Made by a program: the position numbers and the translations under genes. Under the pieces are notes generated by a model. The model was not told the origin of the DNA and searched no databases. It worked only from the letters and a program-made list of their open reading frames with translations. DNA of 64,000 nucleotides from Acidimicrobiales bacterium (lineage in GTDB: Bacteria > Actinomycetota > Acidimicrobiia > Acidimicrobiales > SKKL01), in contig JAXHLR010000004.1 in the NCBI GenBank assembly GCA_034521975.1, forward strand, positions 124,001 to 188,000, read 5' to 3'. Each line of letters begins with the position of its first letter. The first letter of the stretch is position 1. Positions 50,452 to 59,738 of the stretch are shown here, in pieces.

Positions 50452-51543
50452 TCAGCTGATGGCGGCGGCAGGGTCGATGCGGATCACCCGGCGGAGGGTG
50501 ATCGATCCACCCACCAGGGCGGTGACGAGCATCCCGACAGCCACGAACGCGGCGCGGGACGGCTCGAGCAGAAGTGGGATGTCGGGGGGGACGACCTGGG
50601 CCAGGCCGAGCGAGATGACTCCCCCGAGCACGAACGCCCCGGCGGTGACCACGACGGCCTGGACCACGAGACCGGCGAAGATCTGGCCCGACGACGAGCC
50701 GATGGCCTTGAGCACCCCGTACTGGGCGGTGCGTTCGATGGTGACGAAGGCGAAGAAGAGGGCGACGACCAGTCCGGCGACGACGAAGGTCACGGTGATG
50801 ATCTGGTTGAACGTGGTGGACTGCTCGGTCACCCCTGGCATGGCATCGATCGCCGCGTCGACGGTGAGGGTCGAGGTGGCGCCTCCGGTGGCGTCGTCGA
50901 TGTTCGCCGCGACCATCGACGGGTCGCCGCCGTCGACCTCGACGGCCAGAGCCTGGAACGCCCCGTCGGGGAGGGCGGCGTCGGGACGCGAGCGGGCGAG
51001 CACCTCGCGCCAGGTGCCGGGTTCGACGAGCAGCCCGCCCTGGAGCAGGTAGGCCAGATCCTCGACCCAGCCCACGACGGTGACCGGCACCTGCTCGGGG
51101 CCGACCTCGACGGTGTCGCCGACCTCGACGCCAACGGCTTCGAGCCGGCGGTCGGCGAAGGCCTCACCGGGGCCGGGTGGCTCGGGCACGCCCGCGATCG
51201 CGCCCTCGTAGCCGATGACGGTGGCGTCGCCCAGTTCGCCGTCGACGGCCCGGAACCCGACGAGCGCGACACCGATGCCGTGGGTCGCGTCGACCCCGTC
51301 GACGTCCTCGACCGTGGAGCGCAGCTCGCCGTCGATGCGGGAGCGAACCAGCGATTCGCTCGAATCGGCCGAGTAGACGAGCAACTCGGACTGCTGCTGG
51401 CGATAGAGGCCGGTGGATCCGAGGTAGAGCCCGTCGAGCAGGCCCCCGAGCAGCAACAGGAGCACGACGAGCAGGGTGAGGGCGGATCCGGCGACGGCGA
51501 AGCGGCCCGGGCGGCGCCACAGCTCTCGGAGCGCGATCCTCAC
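50452..51543 (-). CDS. FtsX-like ABC permease 2
   Basis: 363 residues: an N-terminal TM helix (AVAGSALTLLVVLLLLLGGLL), a large extracellular domain of ~220 residues, then three TM helices with the FtsX signature (FVTIERTAQYGVLKAIGSSS). The GTG start overlaps the previous permease stop (GTGA). Works with the ATPase at 49768 and the other permease. Confidence 0.85.
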   Translation of the reverse strand: MRIALRELWRRPGRFAVAGSALTLLVVLLLLLGGLLDGLYLGSTGLYRQQQSELLVYSADSSESLVRSRIDGELRSTVEDVDGVDATHGIGVALVGFRAVDGELGDATVIGYEGAIAGVPEPPGPGEAFADRRLEAVGVEVGDTVEVGPEQVPVTVVGWVEDLAYLLQGGLLVEPGTWREVLARSRPDAALPDGAFQALAVEVDGGDPSMVAANIDDATGGATSTLTVDAAIDAMPGVTEQSTTFNQIITVTFVVAGLVVALFFAFVTIERTAQYGVLKAIGSSSGQIFAGLVVQAVVVTAGAFVLGGVISLGLAQVVPPDIPLLLEPSRAAFVAVGMLVTALVGGSITLRRVIRIDPAAAIS

Positions 51544-52667
51544 TCGAGTCCTCCGAGGGTCTGGCCGTTGACGACGGTGGTGGCATCGAGGCGGGCCACG
51601 CGCCGCATCGAACCCACCGACGAGACCGCGGCGAGCACCAGGACCGCCAGGCCGGTGCCGGCGATGAGGACGGGATCGGCCGAGATGGGGAACGCCTCTC
51701 CCGAGGCGAGGCTCGCCCCGACGAGCATCGCGGCACCGAGGGCGATGCCGAGGGCGGTGACCATCACGACCTGGGCGACCACCGAGCGCACCAGGCTGGC
51801 GGTCGAGTAGCCGAGCGCCTTCAACAGGCCGAGCGCGGGGAGCTTCTGCACGGTGATGATGAGGAAGAAGAACCCGACGACCAGGGTCACCACGACGAAC
51901 GAGAGCAACAAGATGAGCCCGAACGACTGGCTCACCGCCGAGACGCCGGGCAGCGAGTCGACCGCGGTGGCACGATCGAGCGCCTCGACCCCCGCCACCT
52001 GGGCGGTGATGCGCTCGGCCACCGCGGCCGCATCGGCCCCGGCGGCCAGGTGGACGAGGGCGGCCGAGGGCAACAGGGCGGGGGCATCGGGGTTGACGGC
52101 GCGGGCTGCGGCCTCCCAGGTCGGGTAGTCGACGAACATGACCGGCTGCACACTGAAGCGGCTGTCGGCGGCGAGGCCGACGACGGTGATGGTGACCGAT
52201 CCCCCGGCGAGGTTCACCTCGTCGCCGATGTCGAAGCCCGCCGAGGCGTCGACCGCGCTGGCGACCGCCTCGAACCCGGATTCGGGGAGGCGACCCTCGA
52301 CCAACCGTGTCGGTTCGCCCGGCCCTCCGAGCTCGTAGCCCCAGATGGCGGCATCGGTCTCGTCGCCGCCGGCGATCACCGTGAAGGTCCCCTGCCCCAG
52401 CGGGCCGACCTCGCCGACGCCCTCGATCCCGGCGATGGCATCGATCTGTTCCTCGGTCACCCGGGAACCGGCCAGGTTCTGCCGGGCCTCCTCGTTGTAG
52501 ACCACGACCTCGCCGGACTGGTGCTCGAGGGCGCCGGTGAAGTAACCGACGAGCGTGCCGAGCAGGGTCTGCTGGAACAGGATGAGGAACACGAGCAGCC
52601 CGACCGCTCCCGAGAGCAGCCCGAAGCGAAGCTTGGCTCGACGGATCTCTCGCAGCGCCAGCTTCAT
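51540..52667 (-). CDS. FtsX-like ABC permease 1
   Basis: 375 residues with the same layout: KLALREIRRAKLRFGLLSGA start, extracellular MacB-type domain, then TM helices with QKLPALGLLKALGYSTASL (FtsX signature). The ATG is the first gene of the three-gene exporter operon (permease, permease, ATPase). The extracellular domains may bind a substrate protein or lipid; no such gene adjoins. Confidence 0.85.
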   Translation of the reverse strand: MKLALREIRRAKLRFGLLSGAVGLLVFLILFQQTLLGTLVGYFTGALEHQSGEVVVYNEEARQNLAGSRVTEEQIDAIAGIEGVGEVGPLGQGTFTVIAGGDETDAAIWGYELGGPGEPTRLVEGRLPESGFEAVASAVDASAGFDIGDEVNLAGGSVTITVVGLAADSRFSVQPVMFVDYPTWEAAARAVNPDAPALLPSAALVHLAAGADAAAVAERITAQVAGVEALDRATAVDSLPGVSAVSQSFGLILLLSFVVVTLVVGFFFLIITVQKLPALGLLKALGYSTASLVRSVVAQVVMVTALGIALGAAMLVGASLASGEAFPISADPVLIAGTGLAVLVLAAVSSVGSMRRVARLDATTVVNGQTLGGLE

Positions 52668-52760
52668 CGGGCAGCAGTATCACCCGCCAAGAGCTCGGTT
52701 CCACAACCGGGGAGCGATCCCGGCGCGGCGCGATCGGTGGCCGTCGCGCGGCTGTGGCGC

Positions 52761-54232
52761 TCAGAGCAGGTTCGCCCACCACTCGGTGATCATCGGGTCA
52801 CAGCCGTAGGCGGCGGTCATGTGCTCGCCCGCGACTCGCAGGTCATCGAGGCAGAGTCGGCCGTGCTGCTGGTGGGCTGCGGCCAGCAGGTCGGCCGCCG
52901 CTGCCCACCGGTTCGAGTCGACGGGCAGGGGCAGGCCTTCGACCTGGCGGGCCGAGAGCTTGATGGCGGTGGCCGACAGCGCCGCGCCGGTGTAGCGGGC
53001 ACGGGCCCAAGCCGTGACCGGGGGTGCCAGGAGGACGGCGAGGGCCCGCCACAGGTCGTCGCCGTCGACGTGGGCGGCGATGACCGGTGTCGACGGGATG
53101 AGCTCGCCAGCCGGGTCGGGGGCGGCTTCGATCACCTTGGTCTGGGTGGCGACGAGCAGCTTGGGTCGCCGGCGCTGGTTCACCCACCGACCAAGGGGAG
53201 CCGCGGGATCGAGGCGGGTGAGGTCGACCGCAGGGCGGGCCCAGGTGATGCCGCCCATGCGCGCCGGTCGTCGGCCCCATGCCACCGAGCCGGGGTCGAT
53301 CAGCCCGCTGGTGACGAGTGGCGCCAGTCCATCGTGGCCGGTGTCGCCGTCGGGGTGTTCAGCGACCAGAGGCGCCAGACCGTAGAACTGCTCGCGGAAC
53401 CCTGCGGTGGCCGAGACGAGCTCACCGAGGGTGCCCAGCTCGGGGAGGTCCACCTCGGGGATGTCGAAGGCGGGGGCGGCCAGGTGGCTCCAGGTGGGGG
53501 CGTCCATGAGCTGGTCGCTGTCGACCTGTGCCGGTTCGATCGGGTCGAACCGCTCCCCCACCCACCGCCGCACCGGGCGACGTCGGGGACCGGATCGGTC
53601 GAGGATGACGGCGCAGACCTGCACCTGGGCGTCGGGGAACACGAAGTCGGGGCAGATCCACAGGCCTTCGAGGGTGGCCAGCTCGAGCACCCGCCGCCGC
53701 GCCGGGGCGGCGTCGCGGGCGGCGAGGAACGACAGGGGCATGATGAGCGCCACGCGGCCGGTCGGGGCCGCCATCTCGCAGGCGGCGACCAGGAACAGCG
53801 AGGCGGTGTCGACATAGCCCCGGGCCAGGTCGGGCCCGTAGCGCTCGCCACGAGCTGGGCCCGCTCCTCGGGTTGCAGCCAGGTCTCGGCCTGCAGCTGG
53901 CCCCGGAACGGCGGGTTGCCGATCACCAGGTCGAACCCCTCGGGCGGCGCGTCCGGCCAAGCGTCGAGCCCCTCCAGGAGGGTGTTGGCGCGGATCCACT
54001 GTGCCAGCGCGCTCAAGCCGACCGGTTGTCCAGCCTCGAGATCAGCAGCGAACCCCACAGTGCTCCCCGCCCGCATGGCGGCATCGAGGAGCCGTCCGTC
54101 ACCAGCTCCGGGGTCGGCGACGGTACGAGCCGACCGCTCGCTCAGCCCAGTCCTCGCCAGCCACTCCGCCACCGGTAGAGGGGTGAGGAACCTTCCTTGT
54201 CCACGGGCGACGGACCGCACCGTGGCGATCAT
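52761..54232 (-). pseudogene. N6-adenine DNA methyltransferase, interrupted by a -1 frameshift
   Basis: Two adjacent frames read through one protein. The first (from ATG 54232) has GRFLTPLPVAEWLARTGL, motif I ADPGAGDGRLLDAAM and the catalytic motif IV IGNPPFRGQL. It is in frame up to EERAQLVA. The second continues with RYGPDLARGYVDTASLFLVAACEMA and runs ~340 residues to the stop at 52761, with no other break. Joining them needs one extra base near 53846/53847, between GTGGC and GAGCGC on the minus strand. The reunited protein would be ~490 residues of the Eco57I/TaqI-like N6-MTase family. No restriction gene or specificity subunit adjoins, so it is a solitary methyltransferase. It may be a real recent mutation or a sequencing/assembly error. 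Confidence 0.8.
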
Positions 54233-54285
54233 ACGGCGACCAGCTCCTCATGCTCGCTGCAAGCCACTCCGGACTGAAAAGCTGC

Positions 54286-55692
54286 TCAGTCCCAGAGACC
54301 CATGATGTCCTCAGGCTCATACTCATCCGCGTCGTCAGGGACGTTGATGGTCAGGTCGAAGTTGCCATTCAGCTCGACAAGACTCGACACGACGATGCCG
54401 TTCACGTTGATCTGACCGTTGCCGGAGAAGTCCACCTTGCCGGCCGGGGCGTAGATCGAGCCGATCTCGGAGAAGTCGCTGGTGCCGTTCACCGTGAGGG
54501 TGCTGGTGTTGTTCGGATGCTGGAAGATCGAGATTCCGGCATAGGGTCCGGTCGACGGAGGCGGGATGTAGAGGTTGGAGGTGCCATTGAACTGGCTGCT
54601 CCCGGCGGCAATGAAGAACGTCACCCCGTCGCAGCCTTCACCGTGGGGCACCGAGGTTGGGGTGCCGGTGTTGGCGCAGATCACCTGGGTGTTGGAGTTG
54701 ACCGTGAAGCTGCCATCCATGTAGTAGAGACCTGGCCTGAGGACCAAGGTTCCTGGAGGGGTGTTCCCACAGTTGACATAGCGACCGGGTTCCATGACCC
54801 GTGGGCCCGGGGGGCCTCCGCCACTGCTGGGGCAGGTACGGAGCGGGTGGTCCGATGCATTCGGGATCGGTGTGCCCGCCAGCGGATCATCGAAGTGTGG
54901 GATCCCAGTGTGCGGTGTGGTCTCGGTGCACTGTGTGGTCTGAGTTAGGGGGTCGCAGGGCGCGAGGGCGGTACCGCCGACCACCCCGATATAGGCAGCC
55001 TCGAGACGCCAAGATGCGCCGTTGGCGGCCATTGCTCCCGATTCACAGTCCGAGTTGACCATGACCGCTCCGTCGGAGGTGAGGACGGTGTCGCTGTTGC
55101 CGCTGAACAGGATCCCCGGGCATGCGGTCTTGTTGAGGCTGACCAGGCCCATGCCGAACCCACCAGCTGCGTTCTGCCGGTAGCCCACCGAGGTGCGGCA
55201 CACCGTCGGGGCGGTGGCACCGAAGACGCCACCGAAGAACGTCTCCGATGGGCGACACACCTGCACGTAAATCAGGTTGTGGGGCTCGGGTGAGGGATCG
55301 GGCATCGCGTAGGGGGTGGCGACCACGATGTCGACACCCTGCACCGAGAAGCAAGCGGCGTCAGGAGGGACCGTTCCGGAGCAGTCCACCTCGGTCAGCC
55401 CGGCCGTCGAGCCGAAGCTGTTCGTTGCCACGTACTCGGCTGCAACCTCGCGGGCCCGCTCGGCGTCGTCGGGGTCGGGGGCCGGTACCGGCAGCTCTGC
55501 TGCTGCGGCCAACGCCGACGCGTCTCCGACCCCCTGCGCCTGGCGTGCCTCCTGCCGCGAGAACCCGTGGTCAATGGCGAACGCCGCCATCCCGGCGACG
55601 ACGACCATGAAGACCGCGACCAAGACGAGAACGACACCTCGGTCCCGTTCCTGCCCGACCATGGGGCGCCACATTCGAGCGATCAGTTGCAC
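54286..55692 (-). CDS. TadG-like pilus-assembly/secreted protein
   Basis: 468 residues. Basic leader then a TM helix (GVVLVLVAVFMVVVAGMAAFAIDHG), the Asp-His-Gly-type motif typical of TadG/putative Flp-pilus proteins. ARQAQGVGDASALAAAAELP follows, then a beta-rich extracellular region with repeated Gly/Asn strands (GNSDTVLTSDGAVMVNSDCE; SFTVNSNTQVICANTG; SGNGQINVNGIVV). The GTG start has GGGAGG 4-5 nt upstream and overlaps the TadE stop by 10 bp. No Tad ATPase, prepilin peptidase or Flp pilin is in the window. Confidence 0.68.
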   Translation of the reverse strand: MQLIARMWRPMVGQERDRGVVLVLVAVFMVVVAGMAAFAIDHGFSRQEARQAQGVGDASALAAAAELPVPAPDPDDAERAREVAAEYVATNSFGSTAGLTEVDCSGTVPPDAACFSVQGVDIVVATPYAMPDPSPEPHNLIYVQVCRPSETFFGGVFGATAPTVCRTSVGYRQNAAGGFGMGLVSLNKTACPGILFSGNSDTVLTSDGAVMVNSDCESGAMAANGASWRLEAAYIGVVGGTALAPCDPLTQTTQCTETTPHTGIPHFDDPLAGTPIPNASDHPLRTCPSSGGGPPGPRVMEPGRYVNCGNTPPGTLVLRPGLYYMDGSFTVNSNTQVICANTGTPTSVPHGEGCDGVTFFIAAGSSQFNGTSNLYIPPPSTGPYAGISIFQHPNNTSTLTVNGTSDFSEIGSIYAPAGKVDFSGNGQINVNGIVVSSLVELNGNFDLTINVPDDADEYEPEDIMGLWD

Positions 55693-56219
55693 AATGCCTC
55701 CCAACCCGACCCGGCCGGTGGCGAGTCGCCACCTGATGTCAGCCCGTCCAACTGGCGTTCTGCCCTCATCTCGATCGACGAGCTGATCACCCGTCCATCG
55801 ATGAAGGGGCCCATCAAACCAGAGTAGGAGCTCAGCTCCTTGGCCACACAGACCTCGACCACTCCGAAGTCTCGAGCTTCGTCGGGGTCTCCTTCGGTGA
55901 AGTTCACCCGCACCAGCGTGCCGTCCACGCTCGTCCGGGCCTTCGTCAGGCAGACGACCTGGTCCACAGGCCCTCCAGACGCGCACTCAGCCCGACCACC
56001 GGAGTAGTCGGCGACGACGGCCTGGCGGGCGCCTTCCCGGGCGCCCTGGCGGAGGGATTGGTAGTCATTGAGGGTGAGGCCGAATTCGACGATGCCGAAC
56101 ATGAACAGCGCCAGGATCGGCAGGACGAGCGCGAACTCAACGAGGGCGGCGCCCTCGTCCTCGGCCGATCTGCGGCGTCGCAGCAATCGTCTTCGTTTGG
56201 TGGCTTCTGTGCCGCTCAT
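55683..56219 (-). CDS. TadE-like protein
   Basis: 178 residues. A basic N-terminus (KRRRLLRRRRSAEDEGAALVE) leads into the TadE signature EGAALVEFALVLPILALFMFGIVEFG, one TM helix, then an extracellular domain with two Cys pairs. TadE-family minor pilins act in Tad/Flp pilus assembly. It is co-transcribed with the TadG-like gene (overlap). The ATG at 56219 begins the basic stretch; AGG lies 5-8 nt upstream. Confidence 0.75.
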   Translation of the reverse strand: MSGTEATKRRRLLRRRRSAEDEGAALVEFALVLPILALFMFGIVEFGLTLNDYQSLRQGAREGARQAVVADYSGGRAECASGGPVDQVVCLTKARTSVDGTLVRVNFTEGDPDEARDFGVVEVCVAKELSSYSGLMGPFIDGRVISSSIEMRAERQLDGLTSGGDSPPAGSGWEALCN

Positions 56220-56373
56220 AGCTACCTGGTTTCCCTCGCCGGGGCCATAGAGGTGGACCCGTACACAGGAGTCATCGCCGCTGCTACGGCGCCAGATATG
56301 GGCCGAACGGACCAAACAACACGCACAGCTACCAAATCCGGTCGCGCTGACCGCGCAGGGTGGGGATCTGGCC

Positions 56374-57540
56374 CTAGGCGCTGACGGAGCTGGGATCCCA
56401 GGCGACCAGATCGGACAGGCGCGGATCGTTCGAGAACATCTCGACGATCGGGATGTTGAGCCCGACCCGCTTCTGGAGCCGCTTCACCTCGAGCTCTTGG
56501 TCCCACAGCACGAGGGTGACCACCAGGCCGGCCGAGCCGGCACGCGCGGTGCGTCCCGAGCGGTGCAGGTAGGTCTTGTGGTCCTCGGGCGGGTCGTAGT
56601 GCACCACGACGTCGACGTCGTCGACGTGGATCCCACGAGCCGCAACGTCGGTGGCCACCAGCGCCACGAGCTTGCCCTCCTGGAAGTCGGACAGCGCCCG
56701 CTCGCGGGCCACCTGGCGGAGGTCGCCGTGGATGGGGGCGACCTTGACGCCCTCCTTCTGCAGCGCTTCGGCCAAGCGGTCGGCCCCCCGCTTGGTGCGG
56801 CTGAACAACAGGGTGCGCGACGACGACCGGGCGATGGAAGCCGCCACCTTGGCCTTGTCCATCTGGTGGACCTGGATGAACCGGTGCTCCATCCGATCGA
56901 CCGACTCGGCCTCGGCCGCGACCGAGTGCACGACGGGATCGGTCTGGTACCGCTGGATCAGCCCGTCGACCGCACCGTCGAGGGTGGCGGAGAACAACAG
57001 GGTCTGGTCGACCGACTTGGCGTGGCGCAGCACCCACTCGACCTGGGGCATGAACCCCATGTCGGCCATGCGGTCGGCCTCGTCGATGACGATGTGGGTG
57101 ACCGCGGCGACGGTGACCTCGCCCCGCTCGATGAGATCGATCATGCGCCCGGGGGTGGCGATGACCAGGTCGACGCCCTTCTCGAGCTTGCGGATCTGCT
57201 TGTCGATGTCGGAGCCGCCATAGATGGCGGTGACGTTCAAGCCTCGGGTGGCGGCCAGCGCGTCGAGCTCGTCGCGGACCTGCACGGCCAGCTCGCGGGT
57301 CGGCACCAGGGCGATTCCGGTGGGGCGGCCCGGCTCGGCCTTGCCGAGCTGTTCGATGACCGGGATGCCAAAGGCCAGGGTCTTGCCCGACCCGGTCTTG
57401 GCCTTGCCGCAGATGTCGCGGCCGGCCAGCCCGTCGGGGATGGCCATGGACTGTATGGGAAAGGCGGTGGTGATGCCGCGCTCGGCGAGCGCGTCGCAGA
57501 GGTCGGCCGAGACGCCGAGTGAAGAGAAGGTGGGTGGCAC
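56374..57540 (-). CDS. DEAD-box RNA helicase
   Basis: 388 residues, helicase core only. Q motif FPIQSMAIP, motif I GKAKTGSGKT, II VIDEADRMAD (DEAD), III SATLDGAV, VI HRSGRTARAG. It unwinds structured RNA in ribosome biogenesis or mRNA decay. Two GTG starts are possible; I take the one at 57540 because GGAG lies 5 nt upstream, while the one at 57567 adds nine residues. Confidence 0.9.
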   Translation of the reverse strand: MPPTFSSLGVSADLCDALAERGITTAFPIQSMAIPDGLAGRDICGKAKTGSGKTLAFGIPVIEQLGKAEPGRPTGIALVPTRELAVQVRDELDALAATRGLNVTAIYGGSDIDKQIRKLEKGVDLVIATPGRMIDLIERGEVTVAAVTHIVIDEADRMADMGFMPQVEWVLRHAKSVDQTLLFSATLDGAVDGLIQRYQTDPVVHSVAAEAESVDRMEHRFIQVHQMDKAKVAASIARSSSRTLLFSRTKRGADRLAEALQKEGVKVAPIHGDLRQVARERALSDFQEGKLVALVATDVAARGIHVDDVDVVVHYDPPEDHKTYLHRSGRTARAGSAGLVVTLVLWDQELEVKRLQKRVGLNIPIVEMFSNDPRLSDLVAWDPSSVSA

Positions 57541-57701
57541 AGATGCTCCAGACAGGTTCAGGGGCACTCGCCCCTCGGATGAAGACTCGAAGTGGGCCTT
57601 CTGCCGAGCGGACGGGCGACACACTGGCCCGCGATGGAGATGGCCCTCGAGGGCGACCGACCGGCCGCTCCCTCGGATCATCACCCTAGCCGAACCACGG
57701 C

Positions 57702-58193
57702 TCAATCAGGCAGATGGGCCTCGATCGCCTCGACCACCGCAGGATCGTCGGGCTCGGTGAGGGGCCGGAAGCGCTTCACCACCTCGCCCTCGGGCGACAC
57801 GAGGAACTTCTCGAAGTTCCAGGCGATGTCGCCTGCCTTGCCCTCGTCGTCGGGCGCCTTGGTCAGCTCCTGGTAGAGCGGGTGCCGAGCCTCGCCGTTG
57901 ACGTCGAGCTTCTCGAACATGGGGAAGGTGACCCCATAGGTGGTGCTGCAGAAGGTGGCGATCTCGTCGGGGCTGCCGGGCTCCTGTTCGCCGAACTGGT
58001 TGCAGGGGAACCCCAACACCGCGAACCCCCGGTCGGCGTAGCGCTCGTGCAGCTCCTCGAGGCCGCTGTACTGGGGGGTGAGGCCGCACTTGGAGGCCAC
58101 GTTCACCATCAGGGTCAACTTGCCCTGCTGGTCGGCGAGGCTGGGTGTGGAGCCCCCGTCGAGCGCGGCGATGGGTGTCTCGTACACAGACAT
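57702..58193 (-). CDS. Glutathione peroxidase-family peroxidase
   Basis: 163 residues, GPx fold. Catalytic Cys in NVASKCGLTPQYSGLEEL (Cys rather than Sec), Gln in FPCNQFGEQEPG, Trp in AWNFEKFLV, with a second Cys in FPCNQF typical of thioredoxin-dependent GPx-like enzymes. GGAGGG 5-9 nt upstream of the ATG marks the start. Since actinobacteria lack glutathione it probably uses thioredoxin. It is downstream of and co-directional with the nucleotidyl-cyclase gene. Confidence 0.88.
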   Translation of the reverse strand: MSVYETPIAALDGGSTPSLADQQGKLTLMVNVASKCGLTPQYSGLEELHERYADRGFAVLGFPCNQFGEQEPGSPDEIATFCSTTYGVTFPMFEKLDVNGEARHPLYQELTKAPDDEGKAGDIAWNFEKFLVSPEGEVVKRFRPLTEPDDPAVVEAIEAHLPD

Positions 58194-58254
58194 GGGGTCC
58201 CTCCCGGGAGGTGGATCGGCCGGGCGATGCCCGGGGCGCGCGTGCGCGAACGGT

Positions 58255-58782
58255 TCAGGAACGAATCGCCTGTAGGTCAACCACCTCGACCGGGCGGTTC
58301 ATTCCCTTGAGGCTGATGTGATCGACCGCATCCGGCGGATAGGAGCGCTCGACCATGTCGACCGGGGCCAGCACCTGGCGTGGACCGGCCAGGTCGCACA
58401 AGCGGGCGGCGATGTTGACCGCCCGCCCGATGTAGTCGTCGCCCTCGAACAGGATCACGTCGCCGCTGGCCATCCCGGCCCGCAACGGAAGGATGGACCC
58501 GCCCTCCTGCATCCGGCGTTCGATCTCGAGCACGGCCTCGACGAGCGGCTCGGTCTCGATGCTGACGATCATGGCGCCGTCACCCAACCACTTGGCGACC
58601 CGGACCCCGTTGAACCCCGCAACCCCACGCACGGCGTTGCGGAACAGGGTGAGCACCTCGACCGCCTGCTCGTCGCCTTGGGTGTCGGTGAGGCTGGTGA
58701 AACCGGACAGGTCGACGAACGCGAAGCTGCGGCGCACCCGGCGCCCGGCAGCACCTGGCTGGTAGGGAGAAGGGTCGGTCAC
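58255..58782 (-). CDS. Class III nucleotidyl cyclase domain protein
   Basis: 175 residues, nearly the bare cyclase homology domain. Metal Asp in RRSFAFVDLSGFTSLTDTQ, second metal Asp in RVAKWLGDGAMIV, and the transition-state Asn/Arg pair in GRAVNIAARLCDLA are all present, so it may be an active adenylate/guanylate cyclase. There is no receptor, HAMP or effector domain. The GTG start is leaderless: TAGGGT lies 7 nt upstream. It is divergent from the beta-lactamase-family gene with back-to-back -10 elements. Confidence 0.8.
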   Translation of the reverse strand: MTDPSPYQPGAAGRRVRRSFAFVDLSGFTSLTDTQGDEQAVEVLTLFRNAVRGVAGFNGVRVAKWLGDGAMIVSIETEPLVEAVLEIERRMQEGGSILPLRAGMASGDVILFEGDDYIGRAVNIAARLCDLAGPRQVLAPVDMVERSYPPDAVDHISLKGMNRPVEVVDLQAIRS

Positions 58783-58789
58783 GGCTCCG

Positions 58790-58810
58790 ACCCTACAGCG
58801 ACGCTAGCGT
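58790..58810. promoter_or_regulatory. Divergent leaderless promoters
   Basis: The minus-strand -10 TAGGGT (58790..58795) lies 7 nt from the cyclase GTG. The plus-strand -10 TAGCGT (58805..58810) lies 6 nt from the hydrolase GTG. They are 9 bp apart, so one upstream region serves both genes. Spacing shows that both transcripts start at the start codons. Confidence 0.5.
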
Positions 58811-58816
58811 GCCGAG

Positions 58817-59638
58817 GTGATGGACCTCTTGTCCTCGATCCACCAGTGGCCGGTGGATCGTGTCGCCGCCGCGGTCGTGCTCCCCGACCGACACATCACC
58901 ACCGACGGCGACCTCGACGCCCGGTTCGAGTGGGCGTCGTTGACCAAGCCGCTCGTCGCCGTCGCCGCACTCGTCGCGGTCGAAGACGAGTCGATCGACC
59001 TCGACGAGCCCGCTGGGCCACCGGGGTCCACGGTCCGTCACCTGCTGGCCCACGCCTCGGGACTCGACACCGACACCGACGAGGTGCTGGCGGACCCGGG
59101 CACCCGACGCATCTACTCCAACACCGGGTACGAACAGCTCCGACTCCTGCTCGAGGCCCGCACCGAACTGGGCATCGACACCTACGTCGCCGAAGCGGTC
59201 CTGGCTCCGCTCGACATGTCCTCGACCACCCTCGCCGGCCGGGCGCACACCGGAGCGACCGGCACCATCGACGACCTGGCCCGCTTCGCCTCCGAGCTCA
59301 TGGCCCCGACCTCGACCCTCCTCGCCCCCGCCACCCGCGAGCTGTTGACCACGGTCGCGTTCGCAGGCCTCGAAGGCGTGTTGCCCGGGTTCGGGGTGCA
59401 ACCGCACAACGACTGGGGGCTCGGCCTCGAGCTGGCCGACGACAAGCATCCGCACTGGTCCCCGGCAGAGGCCTCGCCCACCACCTTCGGCCACTTCGGA
59501 CGATCGGGGTCGCTGCTGTGGGTCGACCCCGAGGTTCCGGTGGCGCTGGCGGTGCTCGGCGACCGGCCCTTCGACTCGTGGGCGCCGCCGTTGTGGCGCG
59601 AGCTCGGCTCCGCCGTGATCATCGAGGCCCGAGCGTGA
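58817..59638 (+). CDS. Beta-lactamase-family serine hydrolase
   Basis: 273 residues, class C/esterase-type fold. SxxK nucleophile in FEWASLTKPLVAV (about residue 43), YxN in IYSNTGYEQL, and the third motif in FGHFGRSGSLLWVDPE (HxG). It lacks a signal peptide, so it is cytoplasmic; it is probably an esterase or amidase, not a resistance enzyme. The GTG is supported by the leaderless TAGCGT element. Substrate unknown. Confidence 0.8.
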   Translation: MMDLLSSIHQWPVDRVAAAVVLPDRHITTDGDLDARFEWASLTKPLVAVAALVAVEDESIDLDEPAGPPGSTVRHLLAHASGLDTDTDEVLADPGTRRIYSNTGYEQLRLLLEARTELGIDTYVAEAVLAPLDMSSTTLAGRAHTGATGTIDDLARFASELMAPTSTLLAPATRELLTTVAFAGLEGVLPGFGVQPHNDWGLGLELADDKHPHWSPAEASPTTFGHFGRSGSLLWVDPEVPVALAVLGDRPFDSWAPPLWRELGSAVIIEARA

Positions 59639-59738
59639 GCCCGGTCGTGGCGACGAACACCGAATGTGGGGCGAGTCGTCAACACCGGCCACACGCTGCC
59701 GATTGGAGCACCGCTGTGGTGAACTCAGGAGTGGGACG

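Noticed and set aside
53300-54232. Two separate genes at 52761..54232
   Set aside because: The second frame continues the methyltransferase fold exactly where the first loses it, so one interrupted gene is the simpler reading.
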